Source: Sabellastarte sp. h YS-2021
Lineage: Eukaryota > Annelida > Polychaeta > Sabellida > Sabellidae
Length of the DNA: 64,000 nt
Assembly: GCA_964017235.1 (NCBI GenBank)
Contig: OZ024935.1
Location: 88,317,052-88,381,051 of the forward strand
Direction: 5' to 3'
Shown here: positions 34,690-46,555 of the stretch, piece after piece
Numbering within the stretch: the first letter of the stretch is position 1
Layout of the letters: every line of letters starts with the position of its first letter
The notes under the pieces: model-generated
Databases searched by the model: none
Seen by the model: the letters and a program-made list of their open reading frames with translations, nothing else
Told to the model about the DNA's origin: nothing
Program-made: the position numbers and the translations under genes

Positions 34690-35455
34690 ACCTTCAAGGA
34701 TTTTATATATATTTGTCATGTGGATCTACTTAGGCCTCAGGAAAATGTCCACTTTATGGTAACCTTTATGTCCCAAAGATTAACAGCAACATTAAAGTTA
34801 CTGGTCTGGTGGATAATATTCCAAAACTACAGGATAACTTCCATTCATTTTTGATATTATGTGGGTATACTTAGGTCCCAGAAGAATTTTCACTTTGTGG
34901 TAACCTTAAAGTTCTAAAGATAACATAATTATAGTGCCTTTAAGATTACTGCTCTAATGCTGAATATTGCAAAAATTACCTGATGAATTTCATTTATATT
35001 TGCTATGTGGGTCTACTTAAAGCCCCCGGGAAGGTCTCCACTCAATTGTAATCTTTAAGTCCCATAGACAAGGTTATTATAACAACTTTATTGGTACCAC
35101 AAAGGGATAATATTTCAAAATATTACATCATAGATTTCATTTATATTTAATATGTGGGTATACATAAGCCCCATGAATATATATTATGGTATCTTTAATA
35201 TAATTTAATAAGAGCGATTGGGAAGCACATAATACCTCGGCCAAGTGAAAATCCAGATTATAATTTTTGGTATCCAGACGGTGTTCCACATCACTCAAAT
35301 TTAATAGAATCTAACTTGGACCAAGAAACATCTTGTAATTTTTTTTCAGGAAGATCCAATGAGTAGTATTTGCGTAATACTGCTAACAAACAAACACACT
35401 ATTGGACCAACAGACAAACCATCATGGAAATAATACCTCCGTGGTGGAGGTAATT
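34690..35455 (-). mobile_element. Hairpin-headed element with ~146-bp repeats
   Basis: On the minus strand the head is TACCTCC-ACCAC-GGAGGTA (35434-35452). Downstream, TGTGGGTATACTTAGG-type phrases recur at about 34719, 34860, 35006 and 35153 (spacings 141, 146, 147). A CAAACAAACACAC / GACCAACAGACAAACC stretch sits between head and array. No coding capacity. It lies in the intron between exons E3 and E4 of the proposed minus-strand gene. Confidence 0.75.
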
Positions 35456-35507
35456 ATAGCAACTTTAATTTTCAACACTGACCAGCTGTCATATGTATAT
35501 ATCTCAC

Positions 35508-35589
35508 CTATGGATTTTGTTGACCACTACTTTGTATACTGTATCTAATGTGTCCATCCAGACGGAGTTCATGTGATGCAATGCATTTT
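35508..35589 (-). CDS. Putative exon of minus-strand gene (E3)
   Basis: 82 nt between TTTGTTTCAG and GTGAGA, phase 1 in and phase 2 out. It reads ENALHHMNSVWMDTLDTVYK, then VVVNKIH. Both splice sites are strong, and the frame continues on both sides. Confidence 0.6.
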
Positions 35590-35942
35590 CTGAAACAAAT
35601 TAACTATCATGAAGCTTTTACAGAAAGACAATATAATATTGGCATGTACAACACAACAGTATCAGACTTCATTGTGATGGTTTCACATTAATATGTATCA
35701 GTAGTCAAATGTAAAAGAATAAATGGCAGAAATCAAGTTTTACTAATGTAGACCCATAATAAGACAATCTATAGTTTCATTTCAAAGAGCAAACAAATGA
35801 CTCGGCATAGTATAGGGTGTAATTTTGTTAAAGAAATGTAGCTCTTTAAGATTTACAAACTTTTATGCTACAACTATATGGCAAAAACTACATTTAACAC
35901 TGATTGTAATCAAACTATCATCAAAGAATTCTATACACATAC

Positions 35943-35993
35943 CTAGGGTGTGTGCTTTCCTTGAGCGTTGAGCACTTTCTGCATTGGTTTTAT
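35943..35993 (-). CDS. Putative exon of minus-strand gene (E2)
   Basis: 51 nt between TCTTATTAG and GTATGT, phase 1 in and out. It reads KTNAESAQRSRKAHTL. Its incoming phase matches the phase-1 donor of the ankyrin exon at 49834, 13.8 kb upstream on this strand. Confidence 0.55.
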   Translation of the reverse strand: MKPMQKVLNAQGKHTP

Positions 35994-36269
35994 CTAATAA
36001 GAAGAAAGACCAAAGCTAAAACTATCATCTGCAAACAAATCTTGAGTGTGTTATGTTTAAGGAATAAAAACATTGAAGGTTAAAGGTGACATTAACAAAC
36101 ATCAAAAAGCCTAAAACGTTACAATTGTTGCTTGCTGATATTCTGATATTGATGCACAAGTTCCCAACAGCCAAAGAGTTAAGTTAAAAAGAATGGAGAC
36201 AGGTGAAACTAAAAAAAATATTTGTTTCAAAATATTTAACCAAATTTTGGAACTTACATCACACCTGGG

Positions 36270-36450
36270 GCGAATACTTTGAAAAGTATTCGAATACGAA
36301 TACAAATACTTTCTAAATTCATGAATACGAATACATCATTTACCACAGTATTCGAATATGAATACTTTTCAAAAGTATTCGGATACATTTACAAATACTT
36401 TTGAAATTTATTTGAATACATTTATGGTTACTTCTGAAAAGTATTCAAAA
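36270..36450. mobile_element. Word-repeat patch (GAATAC/GTATTC)
   Basis: Some fifteen degenerate copies of GAATAC or GTATTC in both orientations, with flanks rich in AAAGTATTC. Same style as 26840-27000. Confidence 0.5.
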
Positions 36451-37504
36451 ACATTGATGAATACTATTTACCTTGCTATGTTCCTTACAATGGCTTGTAA
36501 TACGTGTATTTTAAGAGGAGTTTTACACTGTCCCTGTCTTTTTTACATAAGCTTGTGCTTTTAGGGCAAAAAGTGATACAAGGTTTATTATGAGGGTTTA
36601 GGCCTCTCATTATATTGATGAACAATACTGAAAATTAACTCCAAATAGTGTATACTTAAATTAAATTCACAGTTTAATGATAGGGTTTTATTGTCATATA
36701 GGCATGTACATTATAAAATAACTATAAATATTAAAATAAGTTTACAACCTTACAGGATTGTGTATAACTTGGTGATAATGTTTGTCACTGAAGAATTACT
36801 CCCTTACAAATATTAATAAATCTCTATTCAAATGAACATCATGTGTCTATTAAAACAAATGAATCACTAGATTGGAAGTTGTCATTCCAGAAGTTGCTAC
36901 AGTAGTTGTGCAATGTTTACATTTTCTTCTGTATTTCCCAGAAGTGTGATCTGGCATTTCAAAGTAATCAAACACTGCTGCAGCAGACTTTTGCTTAAAG
37001 CTAGCCATCATTCCTTTATGTTTGTAATGTTTCTCATAGAATTATCAAGATAATAAGTCTTCACTTGTCACAATAGCGGCCACATAAACATTAATGAGAC
37101 TTAATCAAATATGACAACTTGACAAGTGACACCCATATTTATACATGTTTTACAATCCCCTTACCTAATCTGGCAATTGTATTACTGTTACCTTTTATGC
37201 CTTTATACCTTGTTAATAATTGCAAACACCATTCAGCAAGTTAATACCTAACTCACCCCTGAGTACTTATTTCTTGCTTTATTACTTGCAAACATGACAC
37301 CTGTACTATTCTTCCATGTGAGGCCTTTCAATTAATTACCTCTCACTGCTGCAGACATCAATGAGAAAATTAATACCTAACTCATCCCTGGGTACTTTTT
37401 TTGGCTATTTTTTAAGTTGATCTTAAAGACAATTGGATTTAAATTTTTAACACCCAGATAACCTGTGACCATAAATTTGGATTTAGCTAACACAAAATAT
37501 AGTA
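36451..37504. other. No gene recognised
   Basis: AT-rich intronic-type sequence. Part repeats the phrase TTAATACCTAACTCA(C/T)CCCTG(A/G)GTACTT at about 37241 and 37371. Confidence 0.45.
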
Positions 37505-37860
37505 ACAACAATGACCATATAATAATAATAATAATAATAATAGTAGGATGAATATAGCGCAAAATTGATACAAATCCTCTAATGTGCTTGAGTCCAAGAA
37601 GGGAGAGTCCAGGGACAGGCATGGGTCGACATCTAAAAAGCGCCCGCCAGGGTATAACTAAGGTGGGGGGTATGCCAGCCTAAACAAGTAGGTCTTTAGC
37701 TGGCTTCTGAAACCATCTATTGTTTGCTGAGATCTGACAGTCTGTGGCAGCTTGTTCCATTCGGTTGGTGCAGCTACTGCAAAGCCACGCCTTCCTATGT
37801 GCTTATTAGGGCGGGTTGAGGAGATAGATAGCCTGTTGCCACGAGTGAGACTGCTATACT
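37505..37860 (-). pseudogene. LINE 3' end with (ATT)n tail
   Basis: The minus frame reads GRRGFAVAAPTEWNKLPQTV, then QTIDGFRSQLKTYLF, the ORF2 C-terminus of a CR1/L2-group element. The 3' UTR (GCGCTATATTCATCCT) runs into an (ATT)n tail at 37519-37543 (AAT on the plus strand). 5'-truncated near 37860. The tail type differs from the TTAGATTAGATT copies at 16645 and 17910, so this is another family. Confidence 0.82.
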
Positions 37861-38309
37861 AAACTAGACAAAAGGTTTTTGTACACAAAAACAAAGCGTC
37901 CCTACAGCTTGTAAGTTTTATATAAAATGCTAAAGAATCAATGTGAAGAGGTAAATGTTATTGGCGAAGAGAAATTCTCCTGAAAGGACCATGTTAGGGT
38001 CACAAGAGTGACCTTAAAACAAACAAGAGGAGAGTGCCCGTGAACGGGCACTGTGTCAGCTGACTGAATGTTTTTGATTTGTGATGGTGATAATGAGAGG
38101 AAAGCATAATTATCAGGGAAAGGGCTGTACAGAAATACAGTAAATGGTAACTGAACAGCATGTTCGAAAGATATTCCGAAGCTGACAGAAAAAAAGGACA
38201 AAAAAGTTGTGCCCTGCAAATGGTATTATGAAATAAAGTAACAAGGTAATTGTTTAAGTGTAAAAAGTAGGTTAAAAATATTTAAAGAAATACTATAAAT
38301 GCAATATCC

Positions 38310-39118
38310 TCGTTCGACCATGAAGAAGGGGTCCAAAGGTCAAATCTGACCATACCAAAAGATTCCCAGCCAAAGAATTTAGGATGGTTTACCATCCCAA
38401 ACCTCTCGGACCAATAATAAGTGAGTCATAGGCACTTTTTAAGTTTGGCTATCCTTGTTTGACCTTGATGGAGGGGTCCAAGGTCAAATCCGCCCACACA
38501 AAAAAATTCCCAGCCCATGATTTCCTGTAGCTTGTTTACCATCCCAAACCTGTAGGACCAATAATAAGCGAGTTCTAAGCAATTGTAAGTTTGGCTATCC
38601 TCAATTGACCTTGAAGGAGGGGTCCCAGGTCAAATCTGACCACACCAAAAGAATCCCAGCCCATGATTTCCTATATGTTGGTTTACCATCCCAAACCTCC
38701 AAGACCAATAATACGCGAGTTATAAGCACTTTAAGTTTGGCTATCTTCGTTTGACCTGGAAGGAGGGGTCTAAGGTGAAATCTGACCACACCAAAAGATT
38801 CCCAGCCCATGATTTTCTATAGGTTGGTTTTCCATTCCAAACCTCTAGGACCAATAATAAGCGAGTTATAAGCACTTTTAAGTTTGGCTATCCTCATTTG
38901 ACCTTGAAGGAGGGTCCAAGGTCAAATCCGACCACACCAAAAAATTCCCAGCTCATGATTTTCTATAGGTTGGTTTTCATTCCAAACCTCTAGGACCAAT
39001 AATAAGCGAGTTATAAGCACTTTTATGTTTGGCTATCCTCATTTGACCTTGAAGGAGGGTTCCAAGGTCATATCGGACCATATTAACAGATTCCCAGCCC
39101 ATGATTTCCTACAGGTTG
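38310..39118 (+). repeat. 147-bp satellite array, 5-6 units
   Basis: Units with TTGACCTTGAAGGAGGGGTC...AAGGTCAAATC and CCCAAACCTCTAGGACCAA. The array passes straight into the 155-bp array at 39119 (…ACAGGTTGG|ATACAATGATTTACTC). Confidence 0.9.
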
Positions 39119-42100
39119 GATACAATGATTTACTCAACAGTGAGAACCTGAAAGAAGCTATTGATCAGCTATGCCATGACATAGAGGTCTGCAATTTCAC
39201 TATGTTATAGCTGACCAAAACGTCTGTGAATAACATATTTAACAAAATACTCTAAATGTAATAGTTTTCAAGTTACTACTGATTTACTCAAGAGTGAGAA
39301 CCTCAAAGTAACTATTACTCAGCTATGCAATGAGCTACATGTCTGAATTTTTGCTCTGTTATAGCTGACCTAAAAGTAGGTGAACAACATATTTAAGCAA
39401 AATACTGTAAATGCAATAGTTTTCAAGTTACAACTGATTTACTCAATAGTGAGAACCTGAAAATAGCTATTGCTCTGCTATGCCATGAGCTATAGGTCTG
39501 TAATTTCACTATGTTATAGCTAACCCAAAAGTAGGTGAACAATATATTTTAACAAAATACTCCAAATGCAATATTTTTCAAGTTATAGCCAATTTACTCA
39601 ACAGTCAGTGCCTGAGAATAGCTATTGCTCAGTTGTGCCATGAGCTACAGGTCTGTAATTATAGCTGACCCAAAAGTAGCTGAATAACATATTTGCACAA
39701 ATTTCTGTAAAGGCAATAGTTTTCCAATTACAACTGATTTACTCAACAGTGAGAACTTCAAAGTAGCTATTACTCAGCTATGCAATGAGCCACAGGTCTG
39801 GAACTTCACCATGTTATAGCTGACCCCAAAATAGGTGAATAACATATTGCAACAAAATACTGTAAATGCAATAGTTTCCAAGTTATAAGTGATTTACTCA
39901 ACAGTGATAACCTAAAAGTAGCTATTACTCAGCTATGCCATGAGCTACAGGTCTGAAATTTTACTATGTTATAGCTGACCCAAAAGTAGCTGAATAACAT
40001 ATTTATACTAAATTCTCTAAATGCAATAGTTTTCAAATTATAAGTGATTTGCTCAACATTGAGAACTTTAAAGTAGCTATTACTGAGCTATGCAATGTGT
40101 CACAGGTCTGGAACTTCACTATGTTATAGCTAACCCCAAAATAGGTGAATAACATATTGAAACAAAATACTCTAAATGCAATAATTTCCAAGTTATAAGC
40201 GATTTACTCAACAGTGATAACCTCAAAGTAGCTATTACTCAGCTATGCCATGAGCTACAGGTCTGAAATTTTACTATGTTATAGCTGACCCAAAAGTAGG
40301 TGAACAACATATTTAAGCAAAATACTGTACATGCAATAGTTTTCAAGTTACAACTGATTTACTCAATAGTGATGACCTAAAAGTAGCTATTACTCAGCTA
40401 TGCCATGAGCTACAGGTCTGAAATTTTACTATTTTATAGCTGACCCAAAAGTAGCTGAATAACATATTTATACTAAATTCTCTAAATGCAATAGTTTTGC
40501 AATTACAACTGATTTAATCAATAGTGAGAACCTCAAAGTAGTCATTACTCAGCTATGCAATGAGCTACAGGTCTGAAATTTTACTATGTTATAGCTGACC
40601 CAAAAGTAGCTGAATAACATATTTATACGAAATTCTCTAAATGCAATAGTTTTCCAATTACAACTGATTTACTCAATAGTGAGAACTTCAAAGTAGCTAT
40701 TACTCAGCTGTGCCATGACCTACAGATCTGAAATTTCACTATGTTATAGCTGGCCCAAAAGTAGCTGAATAACATATTTATACGAAATTTTCTAAATGCA
40801 ATAGTTTTGCAATTACAACTGATTTACTCAATAGTGAGAACCTCAAAGTAGTTATTACTCAGCTATGCAATGAGCTACAGGTCTGAAATTTTACTATGTT
40901 ATAGCTGACCCAAAAGTAGGTGAACAACATATTTAAGCAAAATACTGTAAATGCAATAGTTTTCAAGTTAAAACTGATTTACTCAATAGTGATGACCTAA
41001 AAGTAGCTATTACTCAGCTATGCCATGAGCTACAGGTCTGAAATTTTACTATGTTATAGCTGACCCAAAAGTAGCTGAATAACATATTTATACGAAATAC
41101 TCTAAATGCAATAGTTTTCCAATTACAACTGATTTACTCAATAGTGAGAACTTTAAAGTAGCTATTACTCAGCTATGCCATGACCTACAGATCTGAAATT
41201 TCACTATGTTATAGCTGGCCCAAAAGTAGCTGAATAACATGTTTATACGAAATTCTCTAAATGCAATAGGTTTTAAGTTACAAGTGATTTACTCAATAGT
41301 GAGAACTTCAAAGTAGCTATTACTCAGCTATGCAATGAGCCACAGATCTGAAACTTCACTATGTTATAGCTGATCCCAAAATAGGTGAATAACATATTGA
41401 AACAAAATACTGTAAATGCAATAGTTTCCAAGTTATAAGCGATTTACTCAACAGTGATAACCTAAAAGTAGCTATTACTTAGCTATGCCATGACCTACAG
41501 ATCTGAAATTTCACTATGTTATAGCTGGCCCAAAAGTAGCTGAATAACATATTTATACGAAATTCTCTAAATGCAATAGTTTTGCAATTACAACTGATTT
41601 ACTCAATAGTGAGAACCTCAAAGTAGTTATTACTCAGCTATGCAATGAGCTACAGGTCTGAAATTTTACTATGTTATAGCTGACCCAAAAGTAGGTGAAC
41701 AACATATTTAAGCAAAATACTGTAAATGCAATAGTTTTCAAGTTACAACTGATTTACTCAATAGTGATGACCTAAAAGTAGCTATTACTCAGCTATGCCA
41801 TGAGCTACAGGTCTGAAATTTTACTATGTTATAGCTGACCCAAAAGTAGCTGAATAACATATTTATACGAAATACTCTAAATGCAATAGTTTTCCAATTA
41901 CAACTGATTTACTCAATAGTGAGAACTTTAAAGTAGCTATTACTCAGCTATGCCATGACCTACAGATCTGAAATTTCACTATGTTATAGCTGATCCCAAA
42001 ATAGGTGAATAACATATTGAAACAAAATACTGTAAATGCAATAGTTTCCAAGTTATAAGCGATTTACTCAACAGTGATAACCTAAAAGTAGCTATTACTC

Positions 42101-42545
42101 AGCTATGCCATGAGCTACAGGTCTGAAATTTTACTATGTTATAGCTGACCCAAAAGTAGCTGAATAACATATTTATACGAAATTCTCTAAATGCAATAGT
42201 TTTGAAGTTATAAGCGATTTACTCAACAGTGATAACCTAAAAGTAGCTATTACTCAGCTATGCCATGAGCTACAGGTCTGAAATTTTACTATGTTATAGC
42301 TGACCCAAAAGTAGCTGAATAACATATTTATACGAAATTCTCTAAATGCAATAGTTTTTAAGTTACAAGTGATTTTACTCATGATGGAAGTTACTGAAAA
42401 GCCCAAAAGTAGCTATTACTCACTTAGCTATTGAGACAGGCACCCAACTTACTCACCATATTGTAGCTATGAAAAAAGTAGCTGAATAACATATTTTAAC
42501 AAAATGCTCTAAATGCAACACTTTTCAAGTTATAAATGATTTTGT
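39119..42545 (+). repeat. 155-bp satellite array, about 22 units
   Basis: The phrase TATGTTATAGCTGACCCAAA steps at 155-bp intervals for most of the array (e.g. 39660, 39815, 39970, 40125, 40280, 40435, 40590), with 154 and 145 near the left edge. Each unit holds AATGCAATAGTTTTCAAGTT, GATTTACTCAATAGTGAGAA, GTAGCTATTACTCAGCTATG and GAGCTACAGGTCTG. Some neighbouring units are nearly identical and a ~310-465-bp higher-order pattern is visible, so homogenisation was recent. AT-rich and non-coding. Confidence 0.93.
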
Positions 42546-42892
42546 GCATGATTTCATGAATTTTAATGCATTAAAAATTATTAAAAAAATTTATTAAAAA
42601 AAAAGTAAGACAGATCCAGGTCTCATACTCACACAAGAGAATCTACCTCTGGCCTAGTACATATATGCAAGATATGAGAGAAATCCCTGCAATAGTCACT
42701 GAGAAAATTGTGATTAAGTGTTGAAATTTTCACACTTTTGGTGGGGGTACCCCCCTTGTAATGTCTCTAGCAAACAGACGAACAGACAGATTTGCATGCC
42801 TTGAACAATTTTTCATCCTCGATAGATAAGGTATCTTTTAAAAAAAACAGCACGTCTCTAGGCCTTGTAGTTTTGGAGGAGAAGTTGTTCAC

Positions 42893-42932
42893 GCGGACGC
42901 GTACGCGGACGCGTACGCGTACGCCCACGCCG
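42893..42932. repeat. Alternating ACGCG/CGTACG tract
   Basis: CACGCGGACGCGTACGCGGA and following bases form a purine-pyrimidine alternating, CpG-rich patch in otherwise AT-rich DNA, inside the tail of composite element 1. It could adopt Z-DNA; no function shown. Confidence 0.7.
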
Positions 42933-43179
42933 CAGAGTGACGACATAATGTCAGCTGACTGACAAGTCAGCTGACATAAAAAAGCAATCAGTGCCTGTGA
43001 ACGGGTTCTGTATCAGGTGACAGTGTGTTTTCAGCTGCAAAGTAGAAGTAAAAGCATAAAAGGACACAAAAGTTGTGCCCTGGAAATGGTAATCAGAAGT
43101 AAAGTACAAAGTTAACTGTTACAGTGAAAAAAGTAGGTGAAAAACACATTTAAAGAAGATACTGTAAAATTAATGTAAT

Positions 43180-43990
43180 ATTTTTGAGGTACAAGCGATT
43201 TACTCAACAGTGGAAACTTGAAGTAGCTATTCCTCAGTTATGCAATGAGCTACAGGTCTGAAAAGTAAACTATCTTATAGCTGACAAAGAAAGTAGGTGA
43301 ATAACATATTTAAAGAAAATGCTGTAAATGAAATAGTTTTCAAGTTACACGTGATTTACTCATTACGGAAGCTACTGAAAGGTCACAAAGTAGCTATTAC
43401 TAACTTAGCTATTGGGAAAGATTTCCAAGTTACTCACAATATTGTAGCTATGGATAAAGTAGTCTGCAAAATTCACAATGTTATAGCTGATCCAAAAGTA
43501 GATGAATAACAAATTTACAGAAAAAACTCTAAATGTAATAGTTATCAAAATACAACCGATTTACTCAACAGTGAGAAAACGAAGGTAGCTTTTGCACAGC
43601 TATGCAATGAGCTACAGGTCTGCAATATTACTATGTTGTAGCTCATCCAAAAGTAGGTGAATAACATATTTAAACACAATTCTCTAACAGCAATAGTTTT
43701 CAAGTTACAAGTGATTTATGCAACAGTGAAAACCTGAAAGTAAAGATTGCTCAGCTATGCAACGAGCTACAGGTCTGCAATTTTACTATATTATAGCTCA
43801 CCCAAAAGTAGTTTAATAACATATTTATAAAAAATTCTCTAAATGCAATAGTTTTCAATTTACAAGTAATTTTACTAACTATGGAAGCTACTGAAAAGTC
43901 AGGAAGTAGCTTTTACTCACTTAGCTAAGTAACATACTTTAACAAAATACTGTAAATGCAATACTTTTTTAGTTATAATTGATTTAGTGC
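43180..43990 (+). repeat. 155-bp satellite, about 5 diverged units
   Basis: Same monomer as 39119-42545 (AGCTACAGGTCTG..., AATAACATATTTA, GATTTACTCAACAGTG), but with more substitutions and length changes. Confidence 0.85.
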
Positions 43991-44180
43991 ACGATTTCAT
44001 GAATTTTAATGTCTTAAAAATTATGTTAAAATTCATTAAAAAATAGACCAAGGACGCATTTGATGTATCCAATGGAAAAGGACAACTAACATGGTTTTGA
44101 AGATAAACAGCATTTTTCAATAATAAGCAAGTTATAAGCACTTTTAAGTTTGCCTACCCTCATTTGACCTTGAAGGAGGG

Positions 44181-45201
44181 GCCTGATTAGGCGTACACAG
44201 TTATAAGTAGAGAATTTTTGCTGGACATCTGTTAGCCTTCTCCTGATTGTTGAAGTGTACCACTTCCTCAGATGTCCCTTGGTCAAACTCCTTTATGTTA
44301 TGTGTTAAGCAGCTATTTCACTAGCTCTCAGAATTTCAACTGCTTCATTCAGATTGACTTTTTTACCTTCTCTCTAAACATCCATGCTCTTGTAGCCTTG
44401 TCTTTCGTCCCAAGAACGACACGGTCTCTTAACAAACTGTCAGTCATTGCTTCAAAGTTGCAAGACTTTGAAAGTAGTCTTGGTCTGTTAACCCACTGAT
44501 CCACATTTTCATTGGGTCCTTCATCATATGAACAGAACATATACAATCCGTAAATCTCATTTTGGGTTGGTTTGAAATAACTTTCCAGTGCCTTTCTACA
44601 CTTTGCTGGATCTTTGCAGTTTTCATCTGTTATCTCATGATTTCTTAAGAATCTAAAACAATCTCTACCCATAACAGATCTTAAAGTTGCAACCCTTACA
44701 TTCTTTTATTTCTCCCTTAGTCCAGTGGCAATTTCGTTATTTTGCCATTCAGCTATGAAAAATGTCCAATTACTAAATAAGTCACCTTTCACCTTCACTG
44801 GAGCTGGAAAAGGGATATTAACAAAAGCCATTCAGAATATTTTCAATGTTCTGTGCATTATATGCTGTTATCACTATTTGTATCCTATTATGAGATGTAT
44901 TCCTCTCTAATAGTCACACACCTGAAAACATGTTTATATATTTTTTTAAGAATTGCAAGAGATAGTTACATAGAAGTTATATCTGTTTCTATTGTATTGT
45001 ATAATCACAGACACACATATATAAATGTACTTTTGGTCTTGTTCCCAACATTTAACTACTGCTGTTTGCCTTTATAAAAGGATCCTACAGTTCAAGAGGA
45101 GGTCATTCCCATAAACTGATATACTTGGACTGCATACTGCACTTCATAACTGTCTTAGCCTTTCCCAAAGTCTCTACTTATAACTGTATACCTCTAAACA
45201 G
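44181..45201. mobile_element. 1.02-kb TIR-bounded insertion
   Basis: The ends are inverted repeats of ~29 bp, of which ACAGTTATAAGTAGAGA (left) and TCTCTACTTATAACTGT (right) are exact. It interrupts a 147-bp satellite unit: left flank ...GAGGGGCCT, right flank AGGGCCTAAGG..., i.e. a ~7-8-bp target-site duplication around GGGCCT. That length and the TIRs suggest a hAT-like non-autonomous element. Its interior carries a Gypsy gag fragment on the minus strand. No transposase frame. Confidence 0.72.
44280..44820 (-). pseudogene. Ty3/Gypsy-type gag fragment
   Basis: From ~44820 downward the minus strand reads PFPAPVKVKGDLFSNWTFFI, then EWQNNEIATGL, then (after a frame break at ~44708) VATLRSVMGRDCFRFLRN, ESYFKPTQNEIYGLYMFCS, CNFEAMTDSLLRDRVVLGTKDK and VNLNEAVEILRASE. 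This is the order of a Gypsy-group retrotransposon gag (K02A2.6-like). At least one frameshift and truncation before the zinc knuckle and protease; no pol is present. It sits inside the TIR insertion 44181-45201. Confidence 0.8.
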
Positions 45202-45410
45202 GGCCTAAGGCCAAATCTAACCACATCAGAAGATTCCTAACAGATGAACAGACCGATATGCATGCCTTGAACAATTTATCATCCTCAATAGACAAGGTAT
45301 CTTTTAAATGTAAAAGCATGTCTCTGGGCCTTGTACTTTTGGAGTTGTTCATGAGGATGTGGATGCATACCAGACAATGCAGAGTGATACCATGTCAGCT
45401 GACATAGAAA

Positions 45411-46555
45411 CAAAGAAACCATAATTTTTTTTGTGCATTACTGATCATCAGAGCTGCTCAGATGGACCACTTAATAACCAATAATAAGATTTCATAAACT
45501 CAATCATGGGTAAAACCCATGTATGTACACTGCATGACTGAAGTGCTGGAAATTGGAGAATCTGACTTCATCAGTAGACTGCTAGACATTGACAAACAAA
45601 TGCACTTTCTTTTTTATTTTAAATTATATTTGATTTGATTTTTTTAACATAATTTCCAGCACATTTTTCAGCAAATATTTGAGAACATTATGAAAAATAC
45701 TTATAATGCAATCAAACTGTTGTGTCTATATTGTACATATATATGCCTGTGGCAAGGCTAATAAGAGTGCACAAGTTGTTTTTATAAAGTGGGAAGAAAT
45801 GTTACCTGTCCCAGACTTCGTATATTTCAATCTATTCCACTTGTGTACATTGCTGGCTTTAAAAAGGAAGCAATTATAATATTGTAGGTCATTGCTTTCA
45901 TTAACAAAAAATGTGTCCAGTGTATAAATTAACAAATTATGTGAAACCTATATTATCTGTATATAATGTCAGTAACACAGGATATTATTTTTATAATGTA
46001 CTGTGGCATATTACAGGAAATAAAGTGAATACTATGCAATGTATATTATTATATGGACTTGTGAAATATTATTTGTATTCATCTTGGGCACATCGATCAC
46101 CAATATACCATCGGACAATGATATAAACTGGTCTGATATTCAAGAGCTGATTAAATTGGGGAACAATCAGTGCATCTTAACAAGGCTACATGGTGTTTTC
46201 ATCCTTGAAGTTTACAACAGTGTCTTTCTCCCAGTGGCAATTCTCATTTAGTGAGTGTTAAAAAAAGGGTTGAATCTACTATTAAGGTGGCATGAACCTG
46301 TATATTTTTACAAAACCAGGTTCCAAAGTAAATACACTTGTGAGAGATATGAAGGCCAACTGTGAAACATTTCAAAAACATAAAAAAACAACTTCCATGT
46401 GATTGTAAGATGAGTTAGTAGAATAACATGTGTACCTTGTCTTTAGTCATTTACACAGAAGATATGACTTGTTACACCTGAATTTATAACACAACTTATC
46501 TGTAGGTAAGTAATATAGGATATTAGCAGTATTAATTTTAGGAAAGCCAAAAGAT
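45411..46555. other. No gene recognised
   Basis: Between composite element 2 and the large 147-bp array. Short plus-strand open frames at 45911-46251 have no supporting splice sites or recognisable motif. Confidence 0.45.

Larger units (their letters stand above)
38034..42976 (+). mobile_element. Composite satellite-bearing element 1
   Basis: Head: palindrome GTGCCCGTGAACGGGCAC (38034-38051) then TGTGTCAGCTGAC. Then 5-6 units of the 147-bp satellite, ~22 units of the 155-bp satellite, and a tail containing TTTGCATGCCTTGAACAATT, a (CGGACGCGTA) patch and GTCAGCTGAC twice (42950-42974). Head and tail phrases recur in element 2 immediately downstream, which defines the boundaries. No protein-coding frame. 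Confidence 0.65.
42990..45410 (+). mobile_element. Composite satellite-bearing element 2
   Basis: The head AGTGCCTGTGAACGGG...ATCAGGTGAC and AAAAGTTGTGCCCTGGAAATGG match 38033-38225 of element 1. Then come 155-bp units (43180-43990), a 147-bp fragment (44110-44180, continued at 45202-45240) and a tail (45241-45410) matching 42790-42970 and ending GTCAGCTGACAT. The 147-bp fragment is split by the insertion at 44181-45201. Satellite order is 155 then 147, the reverse of element 1. Confidence 0.62.

Noticed and set aside
39119..42545. Regularly spaced repeats resembling a CRISPR array
   Set aside because: The whole 155-bp unit is repeated with no unique spacers; this is a eukaryotic satellite.
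45911..46251. Plus-strand frames reading ...NDINWSDIQELIKL...
   Set aside because: No supporting splice sites, homology or continuation; left unannotated.
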